Assembly: GCF_041929235.1 (NCBI RefSeq) | Contig: NZ_JBHFNP010000315.1 | Span: 1-64,000, forward strand | From: Microseira sp041929235 | GTDB lineage: Bacteria > Cyanobacteriota > Cyanobacteriia > Cyanobacteriales > Aerosakkonemataceae | Direction: 5' to 3' | Length of the DNA: 64,000 bases | In this document: in pieces, positions 9,066-18,766 of the stretch | Layout: every line of letters begins with the position of its first letter | How positions within the stretch are numbered: the stretch's first letter is position 1 | Translations under genes and position numbers: made by a program | The notes under the pieces: model-generated | The model's input: only the letters and a program-made list of their open reading frames with translations | Database searches by the model: none | Told to the model about the DNA's origin: nothing

Positions 9066-10697
9066 ATGAATGTCATCTGGCTGCTGATAAAAGCTTCTGG
9101 GTTGAATGTTGCGATTGCTATCCTAAACGGCTTAATTAGCGGTGGGTGTAGCGCTCAATTAATAGCGCTGATTAACCGCGCCGTGAGCGGCAATTCAACC
9201 GATAATTTAATTGGTTACTTTGTGGGATTGGCATTCCTTGCCCTGCTGACAAGTATTATTTCCCAATTTTTATTAATCGACCTAGCTCAAGGTGCAGTTT
9301 ATAACTTACGATTGCGCCTCAGTCATGGTATTTTATCTGCACCGCTACGGCATTTAGAAGAATTGGGAGCAAACCGTTTATTAGCAACTTTAACAGATGA
9401 TGTGCAAACCCTTTCTAATACCGTGTTTGTTATTCCTTTCCTCTGCATTGACTTTGCTATTATTATCGGATGTTTGGTTTACTTGAGTTGGCTTTCCGGA
9501 CTGGTATTCGTCGTAACGGTAGCTTGTATCGGTACAGCCATTGCTATCGTTCAAATCTTGCTGAATCAAATGAGAAAATATTTCAATCTGGCGCGAGAGG
9601 AACAAGATAGATTATTCAAACACTTTCGCAGTATCACGGAAGGAATTAAAGAACTAAAATTACATTCAGAACGCCGTCAGGAATTTTTTTCTGAGGAGTT
9701 GCAAGTCAGCGTCGCGGCATCGCGGAATCATAATATAGCAGCACTGAGGATGGGTGCGATCGCTATCGGATGGGGACAGTTACTCTTCTTTACCATTATG
9801 GCTTTGTTGGTGTTTGCTTTGCCAAAATTTGTATCGGTTACCCCGACTCTTTTAGCCGCTTACGTTTTGACGCTTGCTTATATAACGACGCCGATGCAAA
9901 ATATGTTAGATCGGCTTCCCGCTTTATTTCGAGCCAATGTAGCCCTACAAAAAATAGAAAAAATGGGTTTAGCATTAGCGGATAGATCGGAAGAGCAAAG
10001 TCAAAATCCACAAGCCAAAATCCACAAACCAAAATCACTTGACTGGACATCCTTAGAACTAGAGAAAGTTACCCATACCTATCCAGGAGAAGACAGCAAC
10101 TTTGTTTTGGGAGAGTTAAATTTAACATTTTATCCAGGGCAATTAGTATTTATCGTTGGCGGTAACGGTAGCGGCAAATCTACTCTGGCTAAAATTATCA
10201 CCGGGCTTTATATCCCTGAAACTGGAGCGATTAAATTAAACAGTCAGCCAATTACAAATGAAAATAGAGAATGGTATCGGCAGCATTTTTCAGTTGTTTT
10301 TTCGGATTTTTATCTATTCGATCGACTCTTGGGAATTAGCCATCCCAACCTCGATATGCAAGCGCAAGATTATCTGCGGCAATTTCATTTAGACCATAAA
10401 GTTCAGGTAAAAGATGGACTTATTTCTACAACAGCACTATCTCAAGGACAGCGAAAGCGCCTCGCTTTGTTAACAGCTTATTTGGAGGATCGTCCGATTT
10501 ATTTGTTTGATGAATGGGCTTCGGATCAAGACCCATTTTTTCGCGATGTTTTCTATAAACAGCTATTGACGGAACTAAAACAGCGGGGCAAAACTGTATT
10601 TGTTATTAGTCACGATGACCGTTATTTTCACCTAGCAGATAGAGTAATTAAGCTAGATTATGGAAAGGTACAATATGATACTTACAACGATCTTTAA
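9066..10697 (+). CDS. Cyclic-peptide-type ABC exporter (fused permease-ATPase)
   Basis: One polypeptide with about six N-terminal membrane helices (roughly residues 1-290) and a C-terminal nucleotide-binding domain. ATPase motifs are complete: Walker A GGNGSGKST (about 365-373), signature LSQGQ (about 458), Walker B IYLFDEWASDQDP (about 478) and the switch histidine in VISHDD. The DEWASDQDP Walker B extension is typical of the SyrD/PvdE group that exports cyclic or modified peptides. No peptide synthetase or RiPP gene is nearby, so the substrate is unknown. The start is the ATG at 9066; an in-frame TTG at 9048 would add six residues. Confidence 0.88.
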   Translation: MNVIWLLIKASGLNVAIAILNGLISGGCSAQLIALINRAVSGNSTDNLIGYFVGLAFLALLTSIISQFLLIDLAQGAVYNLRLRLSHGILSAPLRHLEELGANRLLATLTDDVQTLSNTVFVIPFLCIDFAIIIGCLVYLSWLSGLVFVVTVACIGTAIAIVQILLNQMRKYFNLAREEQDRLFKHFRSITEGIKELKLHSERRQEFFSEELQVSVAASRNHNIAALRMGAIAIGWGQLLFFTIMALLVFALPKFVSVTPTLLAAYVLTLAYITTPMQNMLDRLPALFRANVALQKIEKMGLALADRSEEQSQNPQAKIHKPKSLDWTSLELEKVTHTYPGEDSNFVLGELNLTFYPGQLVFIVGGNGSGKSTLAKIITGLYIPETGAIKLNSQPITNENREWYRQHFSVVFSDFYLFDRLLGISHPNLDMQAQDYLRQFHLDHKVQVKDGLISTTALSQGQRKRLALLTAYLEDRPIYLFDEWASDQDPFFRDVFYKQLLTELKQRGKTVFVISHDDRYFHLADRVIKLDYGKVQYDTYNDL

Positions 10698-10733
10698 TTA
10701 ATTAGCATCAAGAGCAAGAGGGAGACTAACTCA

Positions 10734-11654
10734 GTGACTAGATTTATCCACGATCAATTTGCCAAGGACTACCTGGAAGAGTTATTAACTCCACTAGGCG
10801 AGGTACAAGCACCCCGTCGCGTTTCAGGAGAAATGAGACAAATCGATGTGTGGTTTACCCCTAATTTACCTCAATCTGCCGCTGCTATCCAACCTCTGGG
10901 ATTATTAGGAAGATTAGCAACAACAGCGGCAATTTTTGAACCCTTCCGCAACGCTGTCACTCCCCAAGAGATTTGCGATTGCTTATTAAAACTTTTAGAA
11001 ATTCGAGGAGAATTCCAACGAGAAGCAAATCGGAATAATACCAATTTACAAGAATCTGATTTACCAATCTTATGGATATTGACACCCACTGCTTCAGCTC
11101 CTCTTTTATCGGGATTTCGCGCTATAATAGATAATAATTGGTTGCCTGGGGTGTACCTCATGGCAGACTATCTGAGAACTGCCATCATTGTGATTCACCA
11201 ATTACCGCGTACCCCCGAAACTCTTTGGTTGAGAATTTTGGGGAAAGGAACTGTACAAAAGCAGGCAATTGATGAACTCGCAGCACTGCCAGTAGATCGC
11301 CCCGGGCGTACCAACGCCCTCAAATTACTGTATAACTTGCAGAGAAATCTAGGAATTAATCAAACTTTAGAGGCAGAAGATAGGGAGTTAATTATGCGAT
11401 TAGCACCTTTGTATGAGCAAGACAGAGAGCAAGCAATCCGGGAAGGAGAACAACGGGGAATACAGCAAGGTATGCAGCAAGGAGAACGCCTAGTGGTGGA
11501 AAATTTGCTGCGGGTGCGTTTTGGGTTATTGGATGAGCAATTGACAGCGGTTATTGACCCGTTGCTGACTTTGACACCAGAAGAATTTACCCCCTTATTG
11601 CTGCAATTATCCCGCGAGGAATTAATTGCTCGATTTAACGAACGGCAACAATAA
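10734..11654 (+). CDS. DUF4351 protein of the Rpn/PD-(D/E)XK transposase-like group
   Basis: A 306-residue protein with an N-terminal RpnA-like segment (KDYLEELLTPLGEV, then RQIDVWFTP) and a C-terminal DUF4351 domain (about residues 250-305, ENLLRVRFGLLDEQL then LSREELIARF). Such proteins are common in cyanobacteria as multicopy families related to recombination-promoting nucleases; function is not established. It starts with GTG at 10734, preceded by GAGGGAGA. A glutamine-rich run (RGIQQGMQQGE) links the two parts. It follows the ABC exporter by 36 bases and may be cotranscribed. Confidence 0.8.
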   Translation: MTRFIHDQFAKDYLEELLTPLGEVQAPRRVSGEMRQIDVWFTPNLPQSAAAIQPLGLLGRLATTAAIFEPFRNAVTPQEICDCLLKLLEIRGEFQREANRNNTNLQESDLPILWILTPTASAPLLSGFRAIIDNNWLPGVYLMADYLRTAIIVIHQLPRTPETLWLRILGKGTVQKQAIDELAALPVDRPGRTNALKLLYNLQRNLGINQTLEAEDRELIMRLAPLYEQDREQAIREGEQRGIQQGMQQGERLVVENLLRVRFGLLDEQLTAVIDPLLTLTPEEFTPLLLQLSREELIARFNERQQ

Positions 11655-11685
11655 ATCTACCCACGCCAAACTGATCGTCGAACTG

Positions 11686-14600
11686 TCAAATACTACGAAC
11701 TGCCATCAAGCTGGCGATCGCTTCCACTAATTCGCCTGGTTCTACGGGTTTGGTAATGTGGCGTTGAAAACCTGCCTCGATTGCGCGATCGCTATCTTGT
11801 TTTCTAGCATACGCTGTGAGCGCGATCGCCGGAATTTTTCTTTCTCCCTTTTGTGCTTGTTCTAACCGCAACTGCCGGATTAATGAATAGCCATCTTCCT
11901 CTGGCATTCCAATATCGCTGATTAAAATATCTGGTTTAAATTGGTTAAAACTTGCTAGTGCTTCCCGCGCCGATGCAGATTTTTCTACAATTGCTCCCGA
12001 CTCGCTTAATGCAAACTCCAAAAAATCGCGAATATCGGCTTCATCATCAACAACGAGTATGCGTACTCCTGCGAGAGAAACTTCAGAATCTAAGCCAGCA
12101 GGAGAAGCAGAAACGGGGCAAGATATTAGCGGTATTCTGACTGTAAACGTCGCACCTTGTCCTTCTCCCGCACTTTCTGCAAAAACGTTACCGCCGTGCA
12201 GTTCTACCAAATGCCGTACAATTGCTAAACCTAATCCCAATCCGTCTTTAGATCGGGTGGTAGTATTATCTGCTCTTCTAAAGCGCTCAAAAACGTAAGG
12301 TAAAAAGTCAGGACTTATACCTTTGCCGGTGTCGGTGACGGTAATTTGAGCATAATTGGTAATTGGTAATTGGCTATTTTGAGCGCCTGTTACGACTGAT
12401 AATTCTACTTCTACTGTTCCACCAGATGGAGTAAATTTGATGGCGTTGTTGAGTAAGTTTCCGACTATTTGCTGCAAGCGATTTAGATCGCCGGATACTT
12501 GACAAGAGATGCCCTCTATTCTAGTTTCCAGGTAAATTTGTTTATGTTCTGCCGCGAGACGGACTGTATTAATAGCAGTTTCAACTACATAATTTAGATT
12601 AACTGGTGCGACGTTTAAACGCAGATTTCCGCGAATCATTCGGGAAATATCTAATAAATCTTCAATTAATTGGCATTGGGTTTGGGCGTTGCGTTCGATG
12701 GTTTCTAAGGCACGATTAACCACCGCCTGGTCAAAGGTGCGAGTTCGCAGCAACTTTGCCCAACCTAAAATAGAATTAAGCGGACTTCGCAATTCGTGGG
12801 AAACTATTGCCAGAAATTCATCTTTGGTGTGGTTGGCATGTTCTGCTTCTTCTCTGGCAGCTTTTTCCCTTGCTAAAAGTTCTTCCCTTTCTTGCTCTAA
12901 TTGCTTGCGATCGCTTATATCCAAGACAAACGCCACCCCGCGATCGCGATATCCGGGCAAGAACGCACAACCAAGCAAAATTGGGATGCGACGTCCGTCT
13001 TTGCAAATGTATTCTTTCTCGAATGGTTCGTATTTGCCTACGGTATGCAGCAGCTTTAATTTTTCATTATCTGTTTCGTAATATTCGGTTGGAGTAATGT
13101 CGCGATAGTATATTTTTCCAGCTTGCAATTCTTCTCTGCTGTAACCTGTCATGCGAATAAACGCATCGTTGGCATCGGTAATTTGTCCTTCTATATTCCA
13201 AAATAAAATCCCGATCAGATCCGACTCGAATACTCCTCTAAATAATGCTTCGCTTTGTTTGCGATCTGTAATATCTTCCGTGATACCCATCAGCGATTCG
13301 AGCGAACCATCTGGCGCGTATTCTGGAATAATCCGCGAGTAATAGTGCCGACCTCTGTTGCTAAATTCCATCGGCGTTACTTGTTTGGTGGCGATCGCTT
13401 CGTGGCATTTGGTTTCAAACAAGTCGCAGATCTCTTCTTCCAACCCCAATTCCCGTCCAGTTTTGCCGATAAACTGCTGCGGTGCCATCCCAGATACTTG
13501 CTCTACAGTGGGACAGATATAAAGGTGACGCAGATTGGTATCGAGTCGGAAAATCACGTCTGGCAAGTTTTCTACCAAGGTCGAAAACTGTCGTTCGCGA
13601 CGGCGCAATTCATCTTCCATTTGCTTGCGTTCCGATAAGTCAACAACAAAGCTAACGCCCCGACTTTGGGAACCTTCAAACATTACGCCACCCAGCAAAA
13701 TGGGGACGCGACTGCCATCAAAGCGGATGTATTCTTTCTCTAGGGTGTCAGAAGTTTTGCGCCGCATTTTTTGCAGCGATCGCTCGCTCCAATCCAATTG
13801 CTCTGGTGGCGTCATCGCCCGCCAATTCACCCTTCCTGCTTGCAAATCTTCCCGCGTGTATCCCACCATGTTCAACAAGGCGTCATTGGCATCGAGGACT
13901 GTTCCGTCTGCATCCCAAAACATGACGCCGAGCAGATTTAATTCCACCAGTTGTTTGAGTCTAGTTTCGCTTTGTCGCAAAGCTTCTTGTGCTTGTTTGC
14001 GATCGCTAATATCCGTTGTACTCCCTACAATTCTAATCGGACGACCTGCCTCGTCTCGCACCACAAACTTTCGATCTTCTACCCACACATAGTGACCGTT
14101 TTTGTGCCCCACGCGATATTCAATGCAATGGCGGTCTATCGTTGCGATTTCGGCAAAGAACTTTTCTGGAGTCTTTTTGTGAATGTCTTCTGGATGAATG
14201 CGATCCATCCACCATTGCGTCGTGGGTTCTGCTTCCTCTGGCGCATATCCCAAAAGCTCGTTTAAACCGCGAGTTCTTTCAACTCTATTGCTCTGCAAAT
14301 CCCAATCATAAATCAAACAATTCACCGCCGTCGCTGCTAATTCATATCGCTCGTTGGCGCGGCATAATTCAATTTCTGCTTGTTTGCGTTCTGTAATGTC
14401 TAAAGCTGTTCCCAAAACTTGGCGCAGCGAACCATCGGCATTTCTGCTAAAGACAACTTCTCGACTACAGAACCAGCGCCATTCCCCATTGGCACGTTGC
14501 ATCCGGTATTCGATTTCCAAAATTGCGCCTTCAGGTGCCGCAGAAAGTCGCTGCAAATGGTCAGGAGTGCGAGCAAAATCTTCTGGATGGATCAGGGTGG

Positions 14601-16116
14601 GTAACAGGTTTGCTCCCATTCTCTGAACTTGCTCTGATGAGTATCCAAGCAATTCGGTAACTTGCCGATTTACATAAACATTTCGCTGTTCGACCAGGTC
14701 GTAAAGGTACAGAATACCGGGCGTGGTATCGGCAATTTGCCCGAGCAATTCCCGACTCGCCAGCAATTCCTCCTCCGCTTGCTTGCGTTTTGTAATATCC
14801 CGAATCAACCAGCGCCAACCAGTCGCTTCTCCCTCCTTGTTATCTGCACTAATCACCGAAACTTCCGCCGGAAAAGACTCACCTTTGAGCGGTTTCAATA
14901 TTAGCTCCCAAGTCTGCCTTGACTGCAATGACTTAGTGCGACTTTTCAGATCTACCTGTTGGTTAAATTGACTGCGAAACCCAGAACGCACTTGTGGGGA
15001 AACGAACGTAAATAAGGGTTTCCCAATCAAAAATTCTTGGTTTGCCGATAGCAGAGCAGCAGCGGTACAATTTGCTTCCTGAATTATCCCCAATTTATCC
15101 GTTACCAGATATCCATCTGGCGCAAAATTAAACAAATCCCGATACCGCTGACGCTCAATATCGAGGGAGGCGCGAGCCATTTCCAGTTCGGTATTTTGTA
15201 GGTGCAGTTCCTCTTGAAAACAGTGCATTTCTTCTAGCGCCACCTGTAATTCTTGGTTGGTTTCTGTTAACTCCGAAGCGCGATCTTCTAACTGGGCGTA
15301 TGCATTGATCAACGCTGACTCTGTTTGCTTGCGCTCCGTCACATCTCGCCAGGAAGCAACAAATCCATCATTCCACTTGCTGGCGCGAATATCGTAAGCT
15401 CTGGTAAGTTTTTGACCGCCAAATACATCGGTATAAATCAGGGATTCTTTAATTAATGGTTGTCCCGTTTCTACTACCCGACAATATTCGGCAAACAGTC
15501 CGCTCATCCGATGAGCGGGTAGCAATTCGCATAGTCGTTGCCCAATATTTTCCCGCGTCATTCGATTGTTTTCCAGGGCAGCTGTGTTGAGATATTCGAT
15601 GCGAAAATCTACTATTTTTCCCGACTCATCTCTCATTGCCGAATAAATGCCAAAACAATCGAGCATGTTTTCTACAGAAGTGCGGAACCGCTCCTCACTG
15701 TCTTGTAATTTTTGGCGCAATTCGGCATTTTCAATCGCACTCCGCACCGCACTTCGCAATTCATCCGGCGTTGTTTTTTGTTTAATTAAGTAATCTTCTG
15801 CTCCGCTTTTGATCGCCTTTACTGCAACAGTTGTATCCTCGCGATCGCTTATCATCACCACAGGCGGGCATTTCCTCCCTGCCTGCTTTTTCAGCTTTTC
15901 TATAAACTCCAACCCATCAAATTCTGGTAGCCAAAAATCCACTAATATCCCGTCTGGCAGTTGCCCGCGACACAACGCCAATGCTCCCTCTGCCGATTTT
16001 TCCTCTAAAATCCTATAGGAATACTCCGGATCTGCCAGCAGGCAATTCCGATATCTTTTCCGGTCTTGAAGACCCCTTTCAACAATTAGAATGGTTCTTT
16101 CCTGTTGTGTCATCAT
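11686..16116 (-). CDS. Hybrid histidine kinase: REC-7xPAS-HisKA-HATPase-REC
   Basis: A 1476-residue soluble sensor kinase. It opens with a receiver domain (phosphoacceptor D60 in ILVDFWLPEFDG). Seven PAS/PAC repeats follow (about residues 140-1080), each ending in an ITERKQ or ISDRKQ-like linker. A HisKA domain has H1107 in IVSHELRSPLN, and the HATPase_c domain has the N box (NLLNNAIKF), DTGKGIS and GLGLGLAIVRHL. It ends with a second receiver (D1401 in ILISDIGMPEEDG). There are no membrane helices, so it senses an intracellular signal; the PAS ligands cannot be named. No partner response regulator is adjacent, and output may run through the C-terminal receiver. The repeated PAS units probably arose by internal duplication. 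Confidence 0.95.
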   Translation of the reverse strand: MMTQQERTILIVERGLQDRKRYRNCLLADPEYSYRILEEKSAEGALALCRGQLPDGILVDFWLPEFDGLEFIEKLKKQAGRKCPPVVMISDREDTTVAVKAIKSGAEDYLIKQKTTPDELRSAVRSAIENAELRQKLQDSEERFRTSVENMLDCFGIYSAMRDESGKIVDFRIEYLNTAALENNRMTRENIGQRLCELLPAHRMSGLFAEYCRVVETGQPLIKESLIYTDVFGGQKLTRAYDIRASKWNDGFVASWRDVTERKQTESALINAYAQLEDRASELTETNQELQVALEEMHCFQEELHLQNTELEMARASLDIERQRYRDLFNFAPDGYLVTDKLGIIQEANCTAAALLSANQEFLIGKPLFTFVSPQVRSGFRSQFNQQVDLKSRTKSLQSRQTWELILKPLKGESFPAEVSVISADNKEGEATGWRWLIRDITKRKQAEEELLASRELLGQIADTTPGILYLYDLVEQRNVYVNRQVTELLGYSSEQVQRMGANLLPTLIHPEDFARTPDHLQRLSAAPEGAILEIEYRMQRANGEWRWFCSREVVFSRNADGSLRQVLGTALDITERKQAEIELCRANERYELAATAVNCLIYDWDLQSNRVERTRGLNELLGYAPEEAEPTTQWWMDRIHPEDIHKKTPEKFFAEIATIDRHCIEYRVGHKNGHYVWVEDRKFVVRDEAGRPIRIVGSTTDISDRKQAQEALRQSETRLKQLVELNLLGVMFWDADGTVLDANDALLNMVGYTREDLQAGRVNWRAMTPPEQLDWSERSLQKMRRKTSDTLEKEYIRFDGSRVPILLGGVMFEGSQSRGVSFVVDLSERKQMEDELRRRERQFSTLVENLPDVIFRLDTNLRHLYICPTVEQVSGMAPQQFIGKTGRELGLEEEICDLFETKCHEAIATKQVTPMEFSNRGRHYYSRIIPEYAPDGSLESLMGITEDITDRKQSEALFRGVFESDLIGILFWNIEGQITDANDAFIRMTGYSREELQAGKIYYRDITPTEYYETDNEKLKLLHTVGKYEPFEKEYICKDGRRIPILLGCAFLPGYRDRGVAFVLDISDRKQLEQEREELLAREKAAREEAEHANHTKDEFLAIVSHELRSPLNSILGWAKLLRTRTFDQAVVNRALETIERNAQTQCQLIEDLLDISRMIRGNLRLNVAPVNLNYVVETAINTVRLAAEHKQIYLETRIEGISCQVSGDLNRLQQIVGNLLNNAIKFTPSGGTVEVELSVVTGAQNSQLPITNYAQITVTDTGKGISPDFLPYVFERFRRADNTTTRSKDGLGLGLAIVRHLVELHGGNVFAESAGEGQGATFTVRIPLISCPVSASPAGLDSEVSLAGVRILVVDDEADIRDFLEFALSESGAIVEKSASAREALASFNQFKPDILISDIGMPEEDGYSLIRQLRLEQAQKGERKIPAIALTAYARKQDSDRAIEAGFQRHITKPVEPGELVEAIASLMAVRSI

Positions 16117-16436
16117 GACCTATTTTTTTGCTAGCGATCGCCTTTTCTCCAATTTTATTTCCCCAACCTTTCTTGTTTGTTCTCACATAGCATTTCCCCT
16201 TCCCTCCCCATCTGAATTTATCGGATTTTTGCTGGTAAAATTGCTGATTTAGCGCTATTTTTTCCCAACCGATGCACCCAGATGCGCTCTCATTTATCAG
16301 CTTTTTAATCTCAATTTATTTTCCCAACTCTATAGGGTACCTAATAAAATTACCCCTAAAGAGCGGTTACGGCTTCTACCTTAAGGTGGATAACGCGAAG
16401 GGGAATTGAGACTAATTTCCCTGGTTGCATAAATCG

Positions 16437-16470
16437 CTCCCACCCGCCGACTGACGGGGGCGGGTGGGAG
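16437..16470. repeat. GC-rich hairpin in the rlmD-kinase gap
   Basis: CTCCCACCCGCC (16437-16448) pairs with GGCGGGTGGGAG (16459-16470), a perfect 12-bp stem with a 10-base loop. It may act as a bidirectional barrier, but there is no T tract. The rest of 16117-16485 shows no gene. Confidence 0.6.
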
Positions 16471-16485
16471 AAATTGTAGGGGCAC

Positions 16486-16655
16486 GGCGGGGGAAAATAT
16501 TTCAGGGATGCAACTTAGCTTGTTGATGCCGTGCCCCAACAGGCGGGGGAAAATCTTTCAGGGATGCAGCAAAGTTTTTTGGTGCCGTGCCCCTACAGGC
16601 GGGGGAAAATATTTCAGGGATGCAGCAAAGAAAGTTGCTGCCGTGCCCCTACAGA
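16486..16655. repeat. Three tandem copies of a 56-bp repeat
   Basis: The unit begins GGCGGGGGAAAATAT, contains TTCAGGGATGCA and ends in the GCCGTGCCCC(T/A)AC block; starts are at about 16486, 16542 and 16598. The GTAGGGGCACGGC/GCCGTGCCCCTAC pairs can form hairpins, and a related pair occurs at 44284-44350. The array touches the last codons of rlmD. Confidence 0.75.
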
Positions 16656-17995
16656 GCGATCGCTTGCTGTCGCACCAAGAAAGCAGCGCATTCAACGTGA
16701 GAGGTTTGGGGAAAGAAATCAGCAGGTTGTACCCGCGTTAATCGATATTCCCCATCCTGACATAATAATTTCAGGTCGCGGGCGAGGGTAGCGGGTTTGC
16801 AACTGACATAGACAAGGCGCTGGGGTTTAATTTGTAATAGGATATCGATGACATGGCGATCGCATCCCTTACGCGGCGGATCGAGCAATACAATATCCGG
16901 CATTACTTCTAACTGCGGCAGCAATTTATCTACATCTCCTACCTGGAAATTGATATTATTTATCCCATTTAATTCTGCATTTGCCTTTGCTTGTTCAACT
17001 GCTTCCTCTTGCACCTCCAAACCGATTGCTTGACCCACTTGTTTTGCTAGGGGTAACGTCATCGTACCAATGCCACAATAAGCATCCACTAGCACTTCAT
17101 CGCCTTGCAAATTTAACTCATCTGTAATTGCCTGCACCAGTGCTTCGGCAACTTCTGTATTAACTTGGAAAAACGTATCCGGGCGAATGTGGAATTTCAA
17201 ATTGGCAAATTCTTCTACCAAATCGGGTTTTCCCGCAATGCAGCGAGTTTCATTGCCAAAAATCGCATTCGTGCGTTGAGGATTGCGGTTTAACGACACT
17301 CCCACCAAATTAGGATATCGCTGCAACCATTCTTGAGCCTGCGCTTCAATTCCCGGTAAATCCCCATCCTTAACTACCAGCGTTAGCAGCATTTCCCCAG
17401 TCCGCCGCCCAATTCGCAGACCCAAATGGCGCACCTGCCCTTTGTGGCGTTTTTCATCGTATACCTGCCAACCCCGGTTTTCGATATCTTTCTTTACATT
17501 TGCCAGCAAAGGATTTAATCGCGAATCTTGCACCGGGCATTGATTTAAATTAATGAGATGGTGGCTCGATTTTTGGTAATATCCCGCTTGCACAACACCA
17601 GTAGATGAGATTCCCAAGGGATAGGTAGCTTTGTTGCGGTAACCCAAAGGCGAATTCGCCGCTAACACCGGAGCGACAGGCGGGTGAGAAATGCCGCCAA
17701 TGCGTTCTAAAGCTTGAATAACTTGATTTCGCTTCGCTTCTAGCTGATATTCATAGTTAATGTGCTGCCACTGACAGCCGCCGCATTTATCCGCCACAAT
17801 GCAACCAGGGCGGATGCGATCGCGCGAAGGTTCCAGAATTTGGTGTAATTTGCCAAAACCGTATTCGGGTTTAACCCGGACTAGGCGGGCGAGAATGCGA
17901 TCGCCCACTACAGTATCCGGCACAAACACCACCCGCTCAAGAGTGCGCCCCACCCCATCTCCCTCATCAGTCAGATCGGTAATCGTCACCTCCAC
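16649..17995 (-). CDS. rlmD: 23S rRNA (uracil-C5)-methyltransferase, RlmD/RumA family
   Basis: SAM-dependent m5U methyltransferase of 23S rRNA. It carries an N-terminal TRAM domain (VTITDLTDEGDGVGR), an iron-sulfur cysteine set (CIVADKCGGC plus NQCP), a SAM motif (DAYCGIGTMTLPLA), the LLDPPRKG motif and the catalytic cysteine in VSCKPATLARDL. From GTG 17995 it is about 448 residues, the usual length. The same frame is open upstream to 18724 and would add 243 residues, mostly a 17-residue repeat encoded by the 51-bp DNA repeat at 18029-18628. No ATG exists in the extension; a GTG at 18691 follows a purine-rich GGGAGGGGAG. The true start is therefore uncertain: GTG 17995, GTG 17989 and GTG 18691 are the candidates. 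Confidence 0.85.
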   Translation of the reverse strand: MEVTITDLTDEGDGVGRTLERVVFVPDTVVGDRILARLVRVKPEYGFGKLHQILEPSRDRIRPGCIVADKCGGCQWQHINYEYQLEAKRNQVIQALERIGGISHPPVAPVLAANSPLGYRNKATYPLGISSTGVVQAGYYQKSSHHLINLNQCPVQDSRLNPLLANVKKDIENRGWQVYDEKRHKGQVRHLGLRIGRRTGEMLLTLVVKDGDLPGIEAQAQEWLQRYPNLVGVSLNRNPQRTNAIFGNETRCIAGKPDLVEEFANLKFHIRPDTFFQVNTEVAEALVQAITDELNLQGDEVLVDAYCGIGTMTLPLAKQVGQAIGLEVQEEAVEQAKANAELNGINNINFQVGDVDKLLPQLEVMPDIVLLDPPRKGCDRHVIDILLQIKPQRLVYVSCKPATLARDLKLLCQDGEYRLTRVQPADFFPQTSHVECAAFLVRQQAIAL

Positions 17996-18028
17996 CAATT
18001 CCCCCTGCTGCCATTGAGAAGATTGTCG

Positions 18029-18628
18029 ATGGTCGCTCCCCCCCTGAAGAAGGGGGGGCAGGAGGGGAGCCGCCAGGCGATGGTCGCTCCCCCCCTTGTG
18101 AAGGGGAGGCAGGGCGGGAGCCGATTTGTCATGGTCGCTCCCCCCCTTCTTCAGGGGAGCCAGAGGGGGAGCCGATTTGTCATAGTCGCTCCCCCCCTTG
18201 TGAAGGGGAGCCACGGCGGGAGCCGCCTGACGATGGTCGCTCCCCCCCTTCTTCAGGGGAGCCAGAGGGGGAGCCGATTTGTGATGGTCGCTCCTCCCCT
18301 TCTTCAGGGGAGCCGATTTGTCATAGTCGCTCCCCCCCTTCTTCAGGGGAGCCCGGGGGGGAGCCGCCAGGCGATGGTCGCTCCCCCCCTTCTTCAGGGG
18401 AGCCAGGGGGGGAGCCGATTTGTGATGGTCGCTCCCCCCCTTCTTCAGGGGAGCCAGGGGGGGAGCCGCCAGGCGATGGTCGCTCCTCCCCTTCTTCAGG
18501 GGAGCCAGGGGGGGAGCCGTCAGGCGATGGTCGCTCCCCCCCTTGTGAAGGGGGGGCAGGGGGGGATCCGATTTGTGATGGTCGCTCCCCCCCTTGTGAA
18601 GGGGGGGCAGGGGGGGATCCGATTGGCG
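18029..18628. repeat. Twelve-unit tandem repeat, 51-bp period, between rlmD and apcD
   Basis: Unit starts (ATGGTCGCTCC or ATAGTCGCTCC) are at 18029, 18080, 18131, 18182, 18233, 18284, 18323, 18374, 18425, 18476, 18527 and 18578; one unit is 12 bp short. Each unit can form a hairpin from GCTCCCCCCC and GGGGGGGAGC. Because 51 and 39 are multiples of three and no stops occur, the array is an open frame for rlmD on the minus strand and for apcD on the plus strand at once. It likely contains or displaces the divergent promoters. Confidence 0.92.
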
Positions 18629-18766
18629 ATTAGGTTTTCCCCCCTGCTTCCCTGCCCCTCTAGTCCTCTGCTCACCTGCTCGCTTGCTCACCTGCTCCCC
18701 TCCCTTTATTTGTGTCCCACTCAATCGTTAAACTACAAATTGATATTCACCCAACCTCTAATAATC

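Noticed and set aside
18029..18628. Regular spacing suggesting a CRISPR array
   Set aside because: Units are head-to-tail copies without unique spacers, and no cas genes are present; it is a minisatellite.
18014..18766. A plus-strand reading frame of repeats fused to apcD as one 412-residue protein
   Set aside because: The first 250 residues are entirely repeat-encoded and no ApcD has such an extension; the family start is ATG 18767. Kept as a finding, not as a gene.
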